Both the position numbers and the translations under genes were made by a program. A model generated the notes under the pieces. The model searched no databases. It was not told the DNA's origin and saw nothing but the letters and a program-made list of their open reading frames with translations. A stretch of DNA of 64,000 nucleotides from assembly GCA_963662155.1 (NCBI GenBank), contig OY759268.1, positions 8,235,201 to 8,299,200 on the forward strand, given 5' to 3'. The DNA comes from Lamellibrachia columna (lineage: Eukaryota > Annelida > Polychaeta > Sabellida > Siboglinidae). Positions 35,151 through 45,698 of the stretch are shown here, one piece after another. How positions within the stretch are numbered: position 1 is the first letter of the stretch; the number at the start of each line of letters is the position of its first letter.

Positions 35151-35532
35151 CGACGATAGATATTTCCTCCTGATGGGGTTCACTTTAACGGCTTGAGGAT
35201 TCATAAGCTGTTCCGCAGCGTCAAAGGGGCGGTGTTTAGTGCTGGGAAATTGGTGCACCAGCATCAATAAATAGTAGCCGGGTGTGCGTTTGAACATGGC
35301 CATCATGGACGATAACTAGACAACAGTGCGAGATACGAGTTATCTTTGTTAGGATTAGCCTAAGCTCTGACAGGGGCGGAGTCTAATGCTAATTCCTTAA
35401 TTTAGATAGTTTTGAATAATATCTTTGATTAGCCACTATTTTACGTAAACATTCCGAGTTCACGATGTGGGGATATATTGGCAGCTCTGCAAGGTGGAGC
35501 TTTAACTTACACGTAGTAAATTACCAAGCTTA

Positions 35533-35850
35533 AACTGCCATGCAAAACTGCGGAGGCATGGAATAGTTAGATTAAACCACCATGCACAATTGCGGAGGCA
35601 TGGAATATGTTAGATTAAACTGCCATGCAAAATTGTGGAGGCATGGAATAGTTAGCTTAAACCGCCAAGCAAAAATGCGGAGGCATGGAATAGTTAGCTT
35701 AAACCGCCATGCAAAATTGCAGAGGCATGGAATAGTTAGCTTAAACCACCATGCAAAATTGCGGAAGCATGGAATAGTTAGCTTAAACCGACGTGCAAAA
35801 TTGCGGAGGCATGGAATAGTTAGCTTAAACCAACATGCCTCAGTTCAACA
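35533..35850 (+). repeat. 42-bp coding minisatellite, about 7 copies
   Basis: Units contain GCATGGAATAGTTAGCTTAA and CATGCAAAATTGCGGAG, each encoding 14 residues of the type R-H-G-I-V-S-L-N-x-H-A-K-L on the plus strand. The frame continues without a stop into the Q/S-rich and TTF-finger sequence downstream. Confidence 0.9.
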
Positions 35851-36330
35851 TGGGGAGACCTCAGGTCAGCCTGACCTAGCTTCAGTTCAACCCAAGCAGG
35901 CCTCATCTCAGCCCGACCAGCCGTTGTCTCAACACGGCCAGGCCTTGGCTCAGTCTGATCAGACTAAGACGAAGTTCAGCGGCAGAGCAATCAAGAATAC
36001 CTGGTTGGCAAGTTTTGATTGGTTGCTGTATGAAAATTGACTGTTGAAATGTAAAATCTGTATAGCAGCAAAATCAAGAATGTCTTTTCATTTGGCAAAC
36101 CTGTAGCCAACTCAAAAAAGGATAACTTGGTAAAGCATGAAAGGTCTGCTGATCACTGAAAAGCGAAGGAAGCGAGCAAGATGAGACAGCACATACAGAA
36201 GGCCTCTCCCAAGGCATACAGCTCTGTCCAGTCAGCTATCACACAGTTGGTCACGCTGCCCACCCAAGCACAAGAAGCAATACCTTCAGTGAAGAACAGC
36301 AAGCTGATTAGCGAAGTTAGTCTGGCCTAA
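35851..36330 (+). pseudogene. hAT-like TTF-type zinc-finger fragment
   Basis: After a Gln/Ser-rich stretch (S-V-Q-P-K-Q-A-S-S-Q-P-D) the frame reads F-S-G-R-A-I-K-N-T-W-L-A-S-F-D-W-L, then a TGA, then L-K-C-K-I-C. After a frameshift it gives K-D-N-L-V-K-H-E-R-S-A-D-H. W-L-x-x-F-x-W-L with C-x2-C and a later H-x5-H is the TTF-type finger at the start of ZNF862/KIAA1586-type hAT proteins. Two breaks make it non-functional. No catalytic part follows. Instead the sequence changes into DNA shared with gene B introns at about 36315. Confidence 0.65.
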
Positions 36331-36600
36331 GTCCATGTTTCCTGCTGCATGCACAAGCTAATTTGGTAATTTTTGTGCCATAAAATTATGAAGATCGGTT
36401 GAAGAGATGGACAAATAATTCAGTCAAACGTTTAGTTCTTTGTCCGGAGCTAGAAGGAGCAGTTTATGTCTTTTTTAACAGAGGCCAGTAAATAACTGCT
36501 GGATGTACTTAAAGACAGCATGATAACCAATCAAAAGAATTGCAGCCATCAAATCGTGGTATAAAAGGATTTCATTTTAATTAACCAAATAGTCACTTAC
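36315..36600. repeat. duplicated gene B intron segment
   Basis: This stretch matches 41095-41286 in the same orientation (shared GTCTGGCCTAAGTCCA, CCAGTCAAACGTTTAGTT and AATTAAAATGAAATCC). It directly borders the donor of the HECT exon, just as the partner borders the donor of a filamin exon. The two exon ends match as well (CTG.CAC/GTAAGTGACT). An extra 110 bp near 36435-36545 is absent from the partner. Confidence 0.88.
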
Positions 36601-37131
36601 GTGGCAGTTCCTGTGTGATGTGTAGGATGTCAGGATCTAACACACATTTGAACTCTCTCGTGAACTCTTGAATGTTGTCGTAAGTCATTGGAACTTCTAG
36701 GTGATTGAAACACGTGTGGAAGTCCTCCAGAAGACATTCGTCGTCAATCTCAGAGTCAGTGATTAACTTGACGAGGGTTGACCTGGCCAGGGTCGAGGGA
36801 ATTGTACCTGTCAAAGCTACAGTATGGGAGAGAATGCGTCCGAGACATTCAAGCTTCCACGATTCATTCCTAACCCTGTACAGCGGGAGATATGGGACCG
36901 AACAGTCCTCGCCTCTGAAAAGGTCCTTCAAAATATCTCTCCAAAAACTTGTCAGCAGATCCCTTGTCAACCCATTACAATCAACCCCAGGTTCTCCTTC
37001 AAACGTTACGTCCAATGTTTTACTTGCGACGTTCTGATCTTTGTAAAGTTCAAGTAGATCAGCTACCAGCCCCTGGCGCACGACATGAACGCATTGTATG
37101 TCTTCCAAGCAAGCCTGTAGAGCTTCAAATG
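36601..37131 (-). CDS. gene B exon: HECT domain N-lobe
   Basis: This is a 531-bp exon with acceptor TTTTTGTAG and donor CCAC/GTAAGT. It opens F-E-A-L-Q-A-C-L-E-D. It contains the HECT entry motif L-D-V-T-F-E-G-E-P-G-V-D-C-N-G-L-T-R-D, then G-R-I-L-S-H-T-V-A-L. HECT ligases carry ubiquitin on a C-lobe cysteine, and that part is not in this exon. The D-C-N-G-L motif replaces the usual D-x-G-G-L/P. Upstream filamin exons suggest an AREL1-like ligase, but the phase (two bases at the start) does not fit the linker exon at 40579, so at least one exon is missing between. Confidence 0.82.
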
Positions 37132-37649
37132 CTACAAAAAAAAACAATGACATATATGGATGTACTATTCAAACTCAAACAAACATAAAATGGCTACCTA
37201 ATGTCTTATAATGCAATTAACCACTTTGGTGTTTACGCAGACTGTTGTAATTAGAAAGCATCGCGCACGTGCATGTGTAAATTAGTGATATTCACTTATG
37301 GCATTGTAATTGCAATACTTTTAACCATATCATTTTACGAACATCTAAGCTATGTTAAACCATTAATGCACTATACGAAAGCTTTCAAATACACGGCGTA
37401 CATTGGGTGGGCTTCAACCTGAGCAGACCCTTGTTGACATGATATGAAAACACTACAGTGGATCTACCAGTGACCTCCCAAACTCGTGAATAGAGCTGTG
37501 CACCACAACTAAATAACAGAAACGGGACAACAAAGGGAGCATGGTTGAATTCAAGAACAAATTGGACTGTAGAAAGTTAGTTGGGAACACAGTGTAGTGG
37601 ACAGGGAATTTATCCAGAGAATGTGCAATAAAAGATCACAAAAAATAAT

Positions 37650-38165
37650 AAGGAAGAAAGTACGGAGAGGAGTGAGTATGGAGAGGAGAGAGTACGTAGA
37701 GGAGAGAGTACGGAGAGGAGAGAGTATGCAGAGGAGAGAGTAAGCAGAGGAGAGAGTATGCAGAAGAGAGAGTACGCAGAGGAGAGTATGCAGAGGAGAG
37801 AGTACGCAGAGGAGAGAGTACGTAGAGGAGAGAGTACGCAGAGGAGAGAGTACGGAGAGGAGAGAGCACGGAGAGAGTACGCAGAGGAGAGAGTACGTAG
37901 AGGAGAGAGTATGCAGAGGAGAGACCACGGAGAGGAGAGAGTACGGAGAGGAGAGAGCACGGAGAGGAGAGACCACGGAGAGGAGAGAGTATGTAGAGGA
38001 GAGACCACGGAGAGGAGAGAGCACGGAGAGGAGAGACCACGGAGAGGAGAGAGCACGGTGAGGAGAGAGCACGGAGAGGAGAGTACGGAGAGGAGAGAGT
38101 ACGGAGAGGAGAGAGCACGGTGAGGAGAGTACAGAGAGGAGAGAGTACGGAGAGGAGAGAGACAA
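37650..38165. repeat. 16-bp polypurine minisatellite
   Basis: Some 30 variants of GAGAGGAGAGAGTACG cover about 515 bp, with almost all purines on the plus strand apart from a TAC, CAC or TATGC interruption in each unit. Three frames stay open on the minus strand (S-L-L-S-V-L-S-P-L-R-T-L) only because the unit lacks stops. Confidence 0.95.
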
Positions 38166-39240
38166 AGTGAATGTGTGAATTGGGTTTGGAAAAGGCAGGT
38201 GTGGTGAACACAGCGTGTTCGGCACACTTGAACAGTTCACTATCAGGCCTGTTCAGGTCTTACCCACCAATTTGATGCCAAAAACACTCGTTTTCAAATG
38301 TCAGCAGATATGAAAACTATTTATGGGTACCTTCGTCATACTGAAGTGTCCCGCTTATGACTGTAGGGTAATCTACAACCCACCACCGAATGGTCCACTC
38401 ACTAGATCTCAGGATAAGTGCACGCACAGGTGCGTGCGTTTATTCTGACTCATTGACAGAATATCCACTTTGACTTCGTAACTATATAAGTTGGTTGTGG
38501 ATCTGGAGTTTGTGAAAGGTTGTCAAATCACAGTTGCCATTTTGCAATGTATCACCTTAAAGACAAACACTTATGTACATGGTATCTCTACAGTATTTCA
38601 GAATTCGCCAGCATTTCGGCCACTGAGGTATTTGGATTATGAATGTAAATGCACATTAAGTTACAAAAGGGTTCCATGTAAATGTTTTTATTCGTGTTCT
38701 CACATGATGAATGTTTTATTTGGTAATTAGCATCGGAAGTGTTTTTGTTTCATTTTTGAGCAGATATAACTACAGTATTTATCATCCCACATCCAAATAT
38801 CTCAGTTTTCAAACTGTTGGTGATGCAGACCGATGAACCATAAGATACTATGGACAAACCATTTACATAAGCGTGCTGTTTTGTAAGCCTTATCGTGGTA
38901 CTTTGCAAAACGGCAACTGTATTTTTTACAAAGTTACACAGGCTCCAGACGCACAACCATGTGAATATTATAATTATATAATTCAGAATAAATTCACGCA
39001 CAAAATGTCAAAGCTCTATTCCTATTCATTACTGAGTTATTGGACCTCAAACGTTGCCGAAATAATGATGCTGGTAATTTACGCCAAAAACGGCTCATGA
39101 TCATAATTTACGCGAAAATCGTGTGTGCGTGCGTGCGTGCATGCGTGCGTGCGTGCGTGCGGGTCTCACTAGCTTACCTGCTGCAACATCGTCCGAAATG
39201 CCTGGAGACTAAAGAAATTACGTAAAGTTATTATTTTTAT
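38166..39240. other. spacer, no recognised gene
   Basis: No exon or transposon protein is recognised. A TATATAAG word near 38485 has no other promoter support, and a short GTGC-type microsatellite lies at about 39121-39160. Confidence 0.5.
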
Positions 39241-39568
39241 ATGACATGATATGACATGATATGATATGAAATTAATCCAGTTATCAGACTGTTGGACAGA
39301 ACTTCGCAGTAGGTGTGACTATTAAAACAGCAGTCCACCAACAATAGTAAGACCACAGCTTTCTATTTCAAATGGAAAGACATCAACATCGGCAGAATTT
39401 CTGCAAATTTCATTCGAAGGATATGATCGTTACTATTCCAAGAATCCGACAGAAGTTTTTGTGCCATGGACATATATATATGGGTATATTATTTTATGAA
39501 TATACTGTGAGCCACCCAATAAGACCAGCGGCGTATTTACGGGGGGGGGGGGTTGATCCATATAACAT
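39241..39568. repeat. duplicated block A, copy 1
   Basis: About 320 bp from TATGACATGATATGACATGA to GGGGGTTGATCCATATAACA are nearly identical to 42668-42986, in the same orientation. Both contain the same G-run and GCGGCGTATTTACGGGG word. High identity suggests a recent duplication or a short transposon. The second copy lies in an intron of gene B. Confidence 0.92.
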
Positions 39569-39886
39569 TTGGTTTAAACTTTTTATTCTTTTCGTATGTA
39601 ACCTGTTGCGCCGCTGCATTGTAACCACCGTTCAAGACCGGAAACATCATGAGAACTTTATACACATCGGTAAATAATAACATCTTTTCAAAATCAGGAA
39701 AATCTTATAACACAACTGCTGTAATTTGACTGTCTGTCTGAGATGGCACCATGATATGTCACTCATTTATGACTTGCATTTATCGTGTACCTGTAAACAC
39801 AACGGGACCCCAGCGTTGACGTCATCGTACTGACAAAAGTGCAAACGAAAAGCTCCAGTAAAGTTTTTCTTATTTATCCCGCACCA

Positions 39887-40558
39887 ATGGGGCATTTAAT
39901 CGCACATCAATGGTTGAATGCCAGTGAATTACCAATGGGGCATTTAATCGCACATCAATGGTTGAATGCCAGTGAATTACCAATGGGGCATTTAATCGCA
40001 CATCAATGGTTGAATGCCAGTGAATTACCAATGGGGCATTTAATCGCACATCAATGGTTGAATGCCAGTGAATTACCAATGGGGCATTTAATCGCACATC
40101 AATGGTTGAATGCCAGTGAATTACCAATGGGACATTTAATCGCACATCAATGGTTGAATGCCAGTGAATTACCAATGGGGCATTTAATCGCACATCAATG
40201 GCTGAATGCCAGTGAATTACCAATGGGGCATTTAATCGCACATCAATGGTTGAATGCCAGTGAATTACCAATGGGGCATTTAATCGCACATCAATGGTTG
40301 AATGCCAGTGAATTACCAATGGGGCATTTAATCGCACATCAATGGTTGAATGCCAGTGAATTACCAATGGGGCATTTAATCGCACATCAATGGCTGAATG
40401 CCAGTGAATTACCAATGGGGCATTTAATCGCACATCAATGGTTGAATGCCAGTGAATTACCAATGGGGCATTTAATCGCACATCAATGGTTGAATGCCAG
40501 TGAATTACCAATGGGGCATTTTATCGCACATCAATGGTTGAATACCAGTGAATTACCA
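39887..40558. repeat. 48-bp minisatellite, 14 near-identical copies
   Basis: The 48-bp unit encodes M-G-H-L-I-A-H-Q-W-L-N-A-S-E-L-P on the plus strand and V-I-H-W-H-S-T-I-D-V-R-L-N-A-P-L on the minus strand. Both strands are open over 210-240 codons. The array ends about 20 bp from the donor of the gene B linker exon, so on the minus strand it is the start of an intron. I therefore treat it as non-coding. Confidence 0.97.
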
Positions 40559-40578
40559 AAGTGAACATTACTGCTCAC

Positions 40579-40862
40579 CTCAACTGATCCAGGTATATCA
40601 GAATCAATCCACTCGGTGTAGTCGGCGTAAAGATCACCTCTGATTGTAGAATCATCTATGAATAACCAGGAAGTAATTGAGTGATCAGGTGAAGGGTCAC
40701 GTAATCTCTGTGGACTTTCTTGACAAGTCAGTTGATCCAGGTGGGGATGTCTCATTGGGCCTTCTGGATTTGACTCGGAAGTAGTCGGGTTTCCCGGAAA
40801 GGGTTGGTGCATTCTGGAACCACTCTCTGCACGAAGATCATCGTTGAATCTAAACGGGCTTT
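40579..40862 (-). CDS. gene B exon: end of filamin repeat 3 and Ser/Pro-rich linker
   Basis: The acceptor is TGTCACACAG and the donor GAG/GTGAGC. It is 284 bp, phase 1 in and 0 out. It begins S-P-F-R-F-N-D-D, the closing strand of a filamin repeat (usual G-S-P-F-x-x-x-V). It then becomes a Pro/Ser/Glu-rich linker with I-D-D-S-T-I-R-G-D-L-Y-A. The same linker motif recurs on both strands near 50 kb. The linker probably connects the filamin repeats to the HECT domain. Confidence 0.8.
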
Positions 40863-41286
40863 CTGTGTGACATAAGAAATACAATTAATGATAACTGTGC
40901 TGATTTCGAAGTATCGCAGAGAAACTTCGACAAATTCATTGAAGCACCAAATATCAATCAATAATTTAACAAACATTTATAAATATTATATACATGGAAA
41001 ATTCAGATCAAAGGCGATGTGCAAAAACATAGATAGTAAAAGTGATAATTGTATTACACCTACACTCACACTTTCAAGCTACACTGAAACGGCGAAGTTG
41101 GTCTGGCCTAAGTCCACGTTTCCTGCTGCGCATGCAAGTCAATTTGGTAATTTTCATGCCATAAAATTATGTAGATAGGTATAAAAGAGAAGGACATATA
41201 ATCCAGTCAAACGTTTAGTTTGAATTGCGGCCATCAAATCGTTGTATCAAACGGATTTCATTTTAATTAACTAAATAGTCACTTAC

Positions 41287-41472
41287 GTGACAGTTTCTGC
41301 AAGTTGAATAGGATGCTGGCAGAAGTGGGTTCTGAACTGGGAGGGGTGAATGTCACTAGGAACAACCCTTTCTGCAGCAATGCCGTCGTACTTGGAATTA
41401 CGTGGCTGTATCCGTTCTCTTCTCCCAAAATCGTCACCTCCAGCTCAACGTCTCTGGCCTTAGAAACGTCAA
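41287..41472 (-). CDS. gene B exon: filamin repeat 3, main part
   Basis: The acceptor is TTTTTCCAG and the donor CAC/GTAAGT. It is 186 bp and in phase with both neighbours. The junction with the upstream exon gives T-V-E-F-E-I-D-V-S-K-A-R-D-V-E-L-E-V-T-I, the C-to-D strand signature of filamin (x-F-x-V-D-x-S-x-A-G-x-G-x-L-x-V). It then reads G-L-F-L-V-T-F-T-P-P. Several usual glycines are replaced, so the repeat is divergent. Confidence 0.85.
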
Positions 41473-42025
41473 CTGGAAAAAGTGTTTTAATCAACTGTGA
41501 GTAATGTTACAGGCATAATACGGTAGTTGTGGGGTGAAATATTGGTAAGTACATAATGTATGTTAAAATCACTTACATACTGAGAAAATGTATGTGTATA
41601 TTCAAACATGTAGGTCAGTACTGTAAAATTCACATTCGTGGCTGGTATAACTGGTCAGAATGCGACCAGATAGCACATACATTTTCTGTAATTGTGTAAG
41701 ATGGGTGCACATTCATATGCTGATAACAAAGTGTTGAATAAATTATTTAAGCTATTAAATAATCAGCCTAGTAGTCTTTATATTACATGCTGTATACATT
41801 TTACCATAATTTGAGAGATATTGTTAACATTTCGCATCATAATGAGTAGTTTAAGTATGAATTCCGTAACTATTGAAATGTGCACACAGATTAGTATTAC
41901 AGCAACAGTGTTATTTCAACCAATGTCCACAAACACCCGCAGTGCCTTTTCGCCCAAACTGTCGATCTAAACGACTGTCTGTAATATGTAAATCAACAAG
42001 CAATTAAACAGTGAACAGGACTTAC

Positions 42026-42163
42026 TCTCAAATTCAACAGTCTTGCCCGCGATGTAGCTGGACACACTGCTGACAACAACCGCGTCAATGTCGTACACCT
42101 CACTGGAGAATGGGTTGCCACTGACTACACCTCCTTCACAGCACACATCGATGGAGTAAGTTC
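42026..42163 (-). CDS. gene B exon: filamin repeat 2 end to repeat 3 start
   Basis: The 138-bp exon continues G-T-Y-S-I-D-V-C-C-E-G-G, then G-N-P-F-S-S-E-V-Y-D, and after a short gap Y-I-A-G-K-T-V-E-F-E. This is the canonical boundary between two filamin repeats (Y-x-I-x-V-x-x-G ... G-S-P-F ... V-x-D). The splice sites are TGTCTGTAG and GAGA/GTAAGT. Confidence 0.9.
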
Positions 42164-42458
42164 CTACAGACATGCATATATTTGTATAATATATGAACAT
42201 GTGAAAGAGCTAACCCTAATTTATTAAACTGATGCAAATAATTGCTAGAAAAGTAATTTTGGGGTAAATACTTGCTGAACTGTTGAATTTCTGCAAGACA
42301 CGTTCATGCTATGATAGGAAAGCTATTAGCTTGTGTGCGCAGCAGGTATATAAATGCGTGCATGCTTCCAAGCATGTGCACATACATACACACAAGCACG
42401 CTGGAAAATTGGCGACAGACAAAAACAAACACACTATCACTAATTTAGAAATACATAC

Positions 42459-42542
42459 CAGCTTGCTTGGGGGTGTATTCCACTACGTAAGTACCATCGT
42501 CTTTGTCGAGGGTGTAGTGTTCAGTGTGACCACCAGATGGCG
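42459..42542 (-). CDS. gene B exon: filamin repeat 2, middle
   Basis: An 84-bp exon (acceptor TATTTGCAG, donor GCTG/GTATGT) encodes P-S-G-G-H-T-E-H-Y and D-D-G-T-Y-V-V-E-Y-T-P-K-Q-A-G. The D-G-T-Y-x-V-x-Y-T-P-x-x-x-G motif is the most characteristic part of the filamin fold. It is phase-compatible on both sides. Confidence 0.92.
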
Positions 42543-42667
42543 CTGCAAATATGCAGGATAGCATCCACTCAGTTGTCGTGGTTAATGTAGAAATAGAACA
42601 GTGCGGAAGGATTACTTGAATAAAAAATAAACTTTTACAAGAACTGTTAACTAACTTTAACTTTACT

Positions 42668-42986
42668 AAATATGACATGATATGACATGAAATTATTCCA
42701 GTTATCAGACTGTTGGACAGAACTTCGCAGTAGGTGTGACTATTAAAACAGCAGTCCACCAACAATAGTAAGACCACAGCTTTCTATTTCAAATGGAAAG
42801 ACATCAACATCGGCAGAATTTCTGCAAATTTCATTCGAAGGATATGATCGTTACTATTCCAAGAATCCGACAGAAGTTTTTGTGCCATGGACATATATAT
42901 ATGGGTATATTATTTTATGAATATACTGTGAGCCACCCAATAAGACCAGCGGCGTATTTACGGGGGGGGGGGGTTGATCCATATAA
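42668..42986. repeat. duplicated block A, copy 2
   Basis: Nearly identical to 39241-39568. At its right end (about 42985) it passes directly into block B. Confidence 0.92.
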
Positions 42987-43207
42987 CAAATACAATCTAA
43001 TTCAATACTGCCAAACATAATATTAATAACTTAAATTTTGTTTGGCTAATTCGTGAAATGTTACTTCTAACTACCAAACTCTTCTCATTATCAAAGTTGT
43101 CTAAGATGCTTACTCAGTACGTACTGATAAACTCAACATTCACTGTTAAACATAAAACTGTTTAAAATACTGTACAACTCAATACTAATTGTCTGACTAA
43201 ATACTCA
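42985..43207. repeat. duplicated block B, copy 1
   Basis: About 220 bp from AAATACAATCTAATTCAATA to TTGTCTGACTAAATACT match 44842-45064 almost exactly in the same orientation. Both lie in introns of gene B. The second copy leads straight into the 32-bp splice-site-like array. Confidence 0.92.
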
Positions 43208-43582
43208 ATACAATAAATGTTAGAACTGAACATAATGCCAGTGTGTATTCTTCATAATTATTTGTAGGTGTAGAGACTGTCAACAGTTGCATATAAATGT
43301 ACAGTTTGTGTGTTGTTACAATAAGTGGACAGTGGGTAATAAAGGTTCTAATGTACAACATGTCTTGTCCTACCATCTCTACAATAGTGTCTCCAATTTG
43401 TGAATAGCAGAAGCTACATAGCCTGGCCGTATTTTTGTTGGTGGATTTCTCATTATATGTTCACAATAAACATTAGTCTTTAGCCATGGATGAAATATTA
43501 TTAAATTGCTAGGATAACGTTTTAAGTCAGAGAATTTGGAATCATTTGGAATACACTATTATTTAACAAGTGTTCTACTTAC

Positions 43583-43726
43583 ATTTGATACTTGCCGATA
43601 CAACTTTTTTGCTCCGATTCCCAGTGCATACTATGAATGAGGTCTGTTTGTCGACGGGGACCCACTGGAGACCAGGTCCTGTCACGGTGACTACAGTGTC
43701 GCAGATGTTGATCAAAAATGGGCTCT
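43583..43726 (-). CDS. gene B exon: filamin repeat 1 end and repeat 2 start
   Basis: This is a 144-bp exon with acceptor GTCACCAG and donor AAAT/GTAAGT. It begins S-P-F-L-I-N-I-C-D, closing the first repeat, and continues V-V-T-V-T-G-P-G-L-Q and T-S-F-I-V-C-T-G-N-R-S-K-K. The T-G-x-G-L and F-x-V strand motifs fit the start of a filamin repeat. The final codon is completed by the exon at 42542. Confidence 0.88.
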
Positions 43727-43897
43727 CTGGTGACACAGGGAAATAAAACAGCCTTGTTATGTCATTGTAAACAGGGATTGAATCACCAGTGCTTGCAAAG
43801 GAAATAACACGAAGAAATGTGCCCTCTGTAGCCTACCAGAAGTCTTACTGGATCGCGTTGGTGAAAAACAAAAACTTTCAATGAACCATCAAATATG

Positions 43898-44002
43898 CCC
43901 ACCAAAATACGCCCACCACGTATGCCCACCAAAATACGCCTACCACGTATGCCCACCAAAATACGCCCACCAAGTATGCCCACTAAAATACGCCCACTAA
44001 AT
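43898..44002. repeat. 27-bp minisatellite, about 4 copies
   Basis: The unit is CACCAAAATACGCCCAC with a short variable CACGTATGC part. It lies in the intron between two filamin exons. Confidence 0.9.
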
Positions 44003-44322
44003 ACAGTAAAACTTCTCTAAAGCGGCCCCCAATTGACTGAAATAAATAGTGTAACAGCGTGGAATATTAGGTCACTAATTAATACAGAGTTCATAATCAA
44101 TTATTTCAGACTGCAACTAATGTATATCAGCGTAATGTAGTTTGATAAAAAACTAGTTATCTTTCCAAGTTGCATCAACGGCTTCGTTGGCTAGTGATTT
44201 CAAATGCAAATAAAAAAATGCTCACCAGGGCATCCACCAAGGGCTGGTGTATACATAAACAAGTGCTAAAAATATAACTATGATGATAACCTGACCTTGC
44301 TAAGAAACAAATATGCTCCTAC

Positions 44323-44485
44323 CCGGTACAGGTTGACCATTGAACTTCAACTCTATGACGTGTGGCATGGCTTCCTGTGGAACGAATGATGCGTGGTACT
44401 GACGGTGGCCTTGAGCCTTTGCCACAATACACTTCATTGAGCCATCGTTGATCCCAATCTCAATGCAGCCCTTTCCTGCTTCCAA
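44323..44485 (-). CDS. gene B exon: filamin repeat 1, main part
   Basis: This is a 163-bp exon with acceptor CGTTACAG and donor CGG/GTAGGA. It reads L-E-A-G-K-G-C-I-E-I-G-I, then Y-H-A-S-F-V-P-Q-E and H-V-I-E-L-K-F-N-G-Q-P-V-P. This is an almost textbook filamin sequence. It starts in phase 0, but the exon that should precede it (ending 45949) leaves one extra base. Either a small exon is missed in between or this junction is broken. Confidence 0.88.
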
Positions 44486-44561
44486 CTGTAACGAAAATTA
44501 ATGTATAACTATATTAACATGCATATAAACGGATAGTGTGTGTGCTTGTTTCTTTTTTGCA

Positions 44562-44592
<31 letters not shown>

Positions 44593-45062
44593 ATGCGTGC
44601 GTCTACACATGCTTGTGCACGTCAATATTAATCATCAAGTTAGCTATCAAACACAATGTTGACTAAATAAATAGATTACAATACTGTTCAATGTATTACT
44701 CATTATCTAATTCAGTACTAACTGTCAAACTCAATGCTAACTTTCGAATTCAATATTAATTGTATAATAACACTGACCAACAAAACACACAAAATCTAAC
44801 TAAACTGTAAAACTCAATTGTTTTTTTTTCTCACTACCTATTCAAATACAATCTAATTCAATACTGCCAAACATAATATTAATAACTTAAATTTTGTTTG
44901 GCTAATTCGTGAAATGTTACTTCTAACTACCAAACTCTTCTCATTATCAAAGTTGTCTAAGATGCTTACTCAGTACGTACTGATAAACTCAACATTCACT
45001 GTTAAACATAAAACTGTTTAAAATACTGTACAACTCAATACTAATTGTCTGACTAAATACTG

Positions 45063-45606
45063 TCTTACCTCTTGCTGCCCTACTCAACATTCTATCTTAC
45101 TTCTTGCTGCCCTACTCAACATTCTATCTTACTTCTTGCTGCCCTAGTCAACATTCTATCTTACTTCTTGCTGCCCTACTCAACATTCTATCTTACATCT
45201 TGCTGCCCTACTCAACATTCTATCTTACATCTTGCTGCCCTACTCAACATTCTATCTTACTTCTTGCTGCCCTACTCAACATTCTATCTTACTTCTTGCT
45301 GCCCTACTCAACATTCTATCTTACTTCTTGCTGCCCTACTCAACATTCTATCTTACTTCTTGCTGCCCTACTCAACATTCTATCTTACATCTTGCTGCCC
45401 TACTCAACATTCTATCTTACTTCTTGCTGCCCTACTCAACATTCTATCTTACTTCTTGCTGCTCTACTCAACATTCTATCTTACATCTTGCTGCCCTACT
45501 CAACATTCTATCTTACATCTTGCTGCCCTACTCAACATTCTATCTTACTTCTTGCTGCCCTACTCAACATTCTATCTTACTTCTTGCTGCCCTACTCAAC
45601 ATTCTA
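45063..45606. repeat. 32-bp tandem array with donor-like words, about 17 copies
   Basis: The unit is CTTGCTGCCCTACTCAACATT plus CTATCTTACTT. Read on the minus strand, the coding strand of gene B, every unit contains AAGAAGTAAGATAG or a close variant, a 5' splice-site-like word. The array follows block B and lies in the intron between the two exons of filamin repeat 1. Three plus-strand frames stay open by chance. Confidence 0.95.
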
Positions 45607-45698
45607 ACATAATTTTAATTATCTTAGTAAATACTCTCTTATTCAGCTCTGTGTTGCTGCTAACTGTCTTATATCTACTCAGTACTAATTACATAGCG

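Noticed and set aside
37551..38240. Three long overlapping minus-strand frames (190-230 codons)
   Set aside because: All arise from a 16-bp purine repeat without stops. Three frames open at once show it is not coding.
39839..40564. 241-codon plus-strand protein of 16-residue repeats
   Set aside because: It is exactly the 48-bp minisatellite. The sequence starts and ends with the array and lies in the intron next to a gene B exon.
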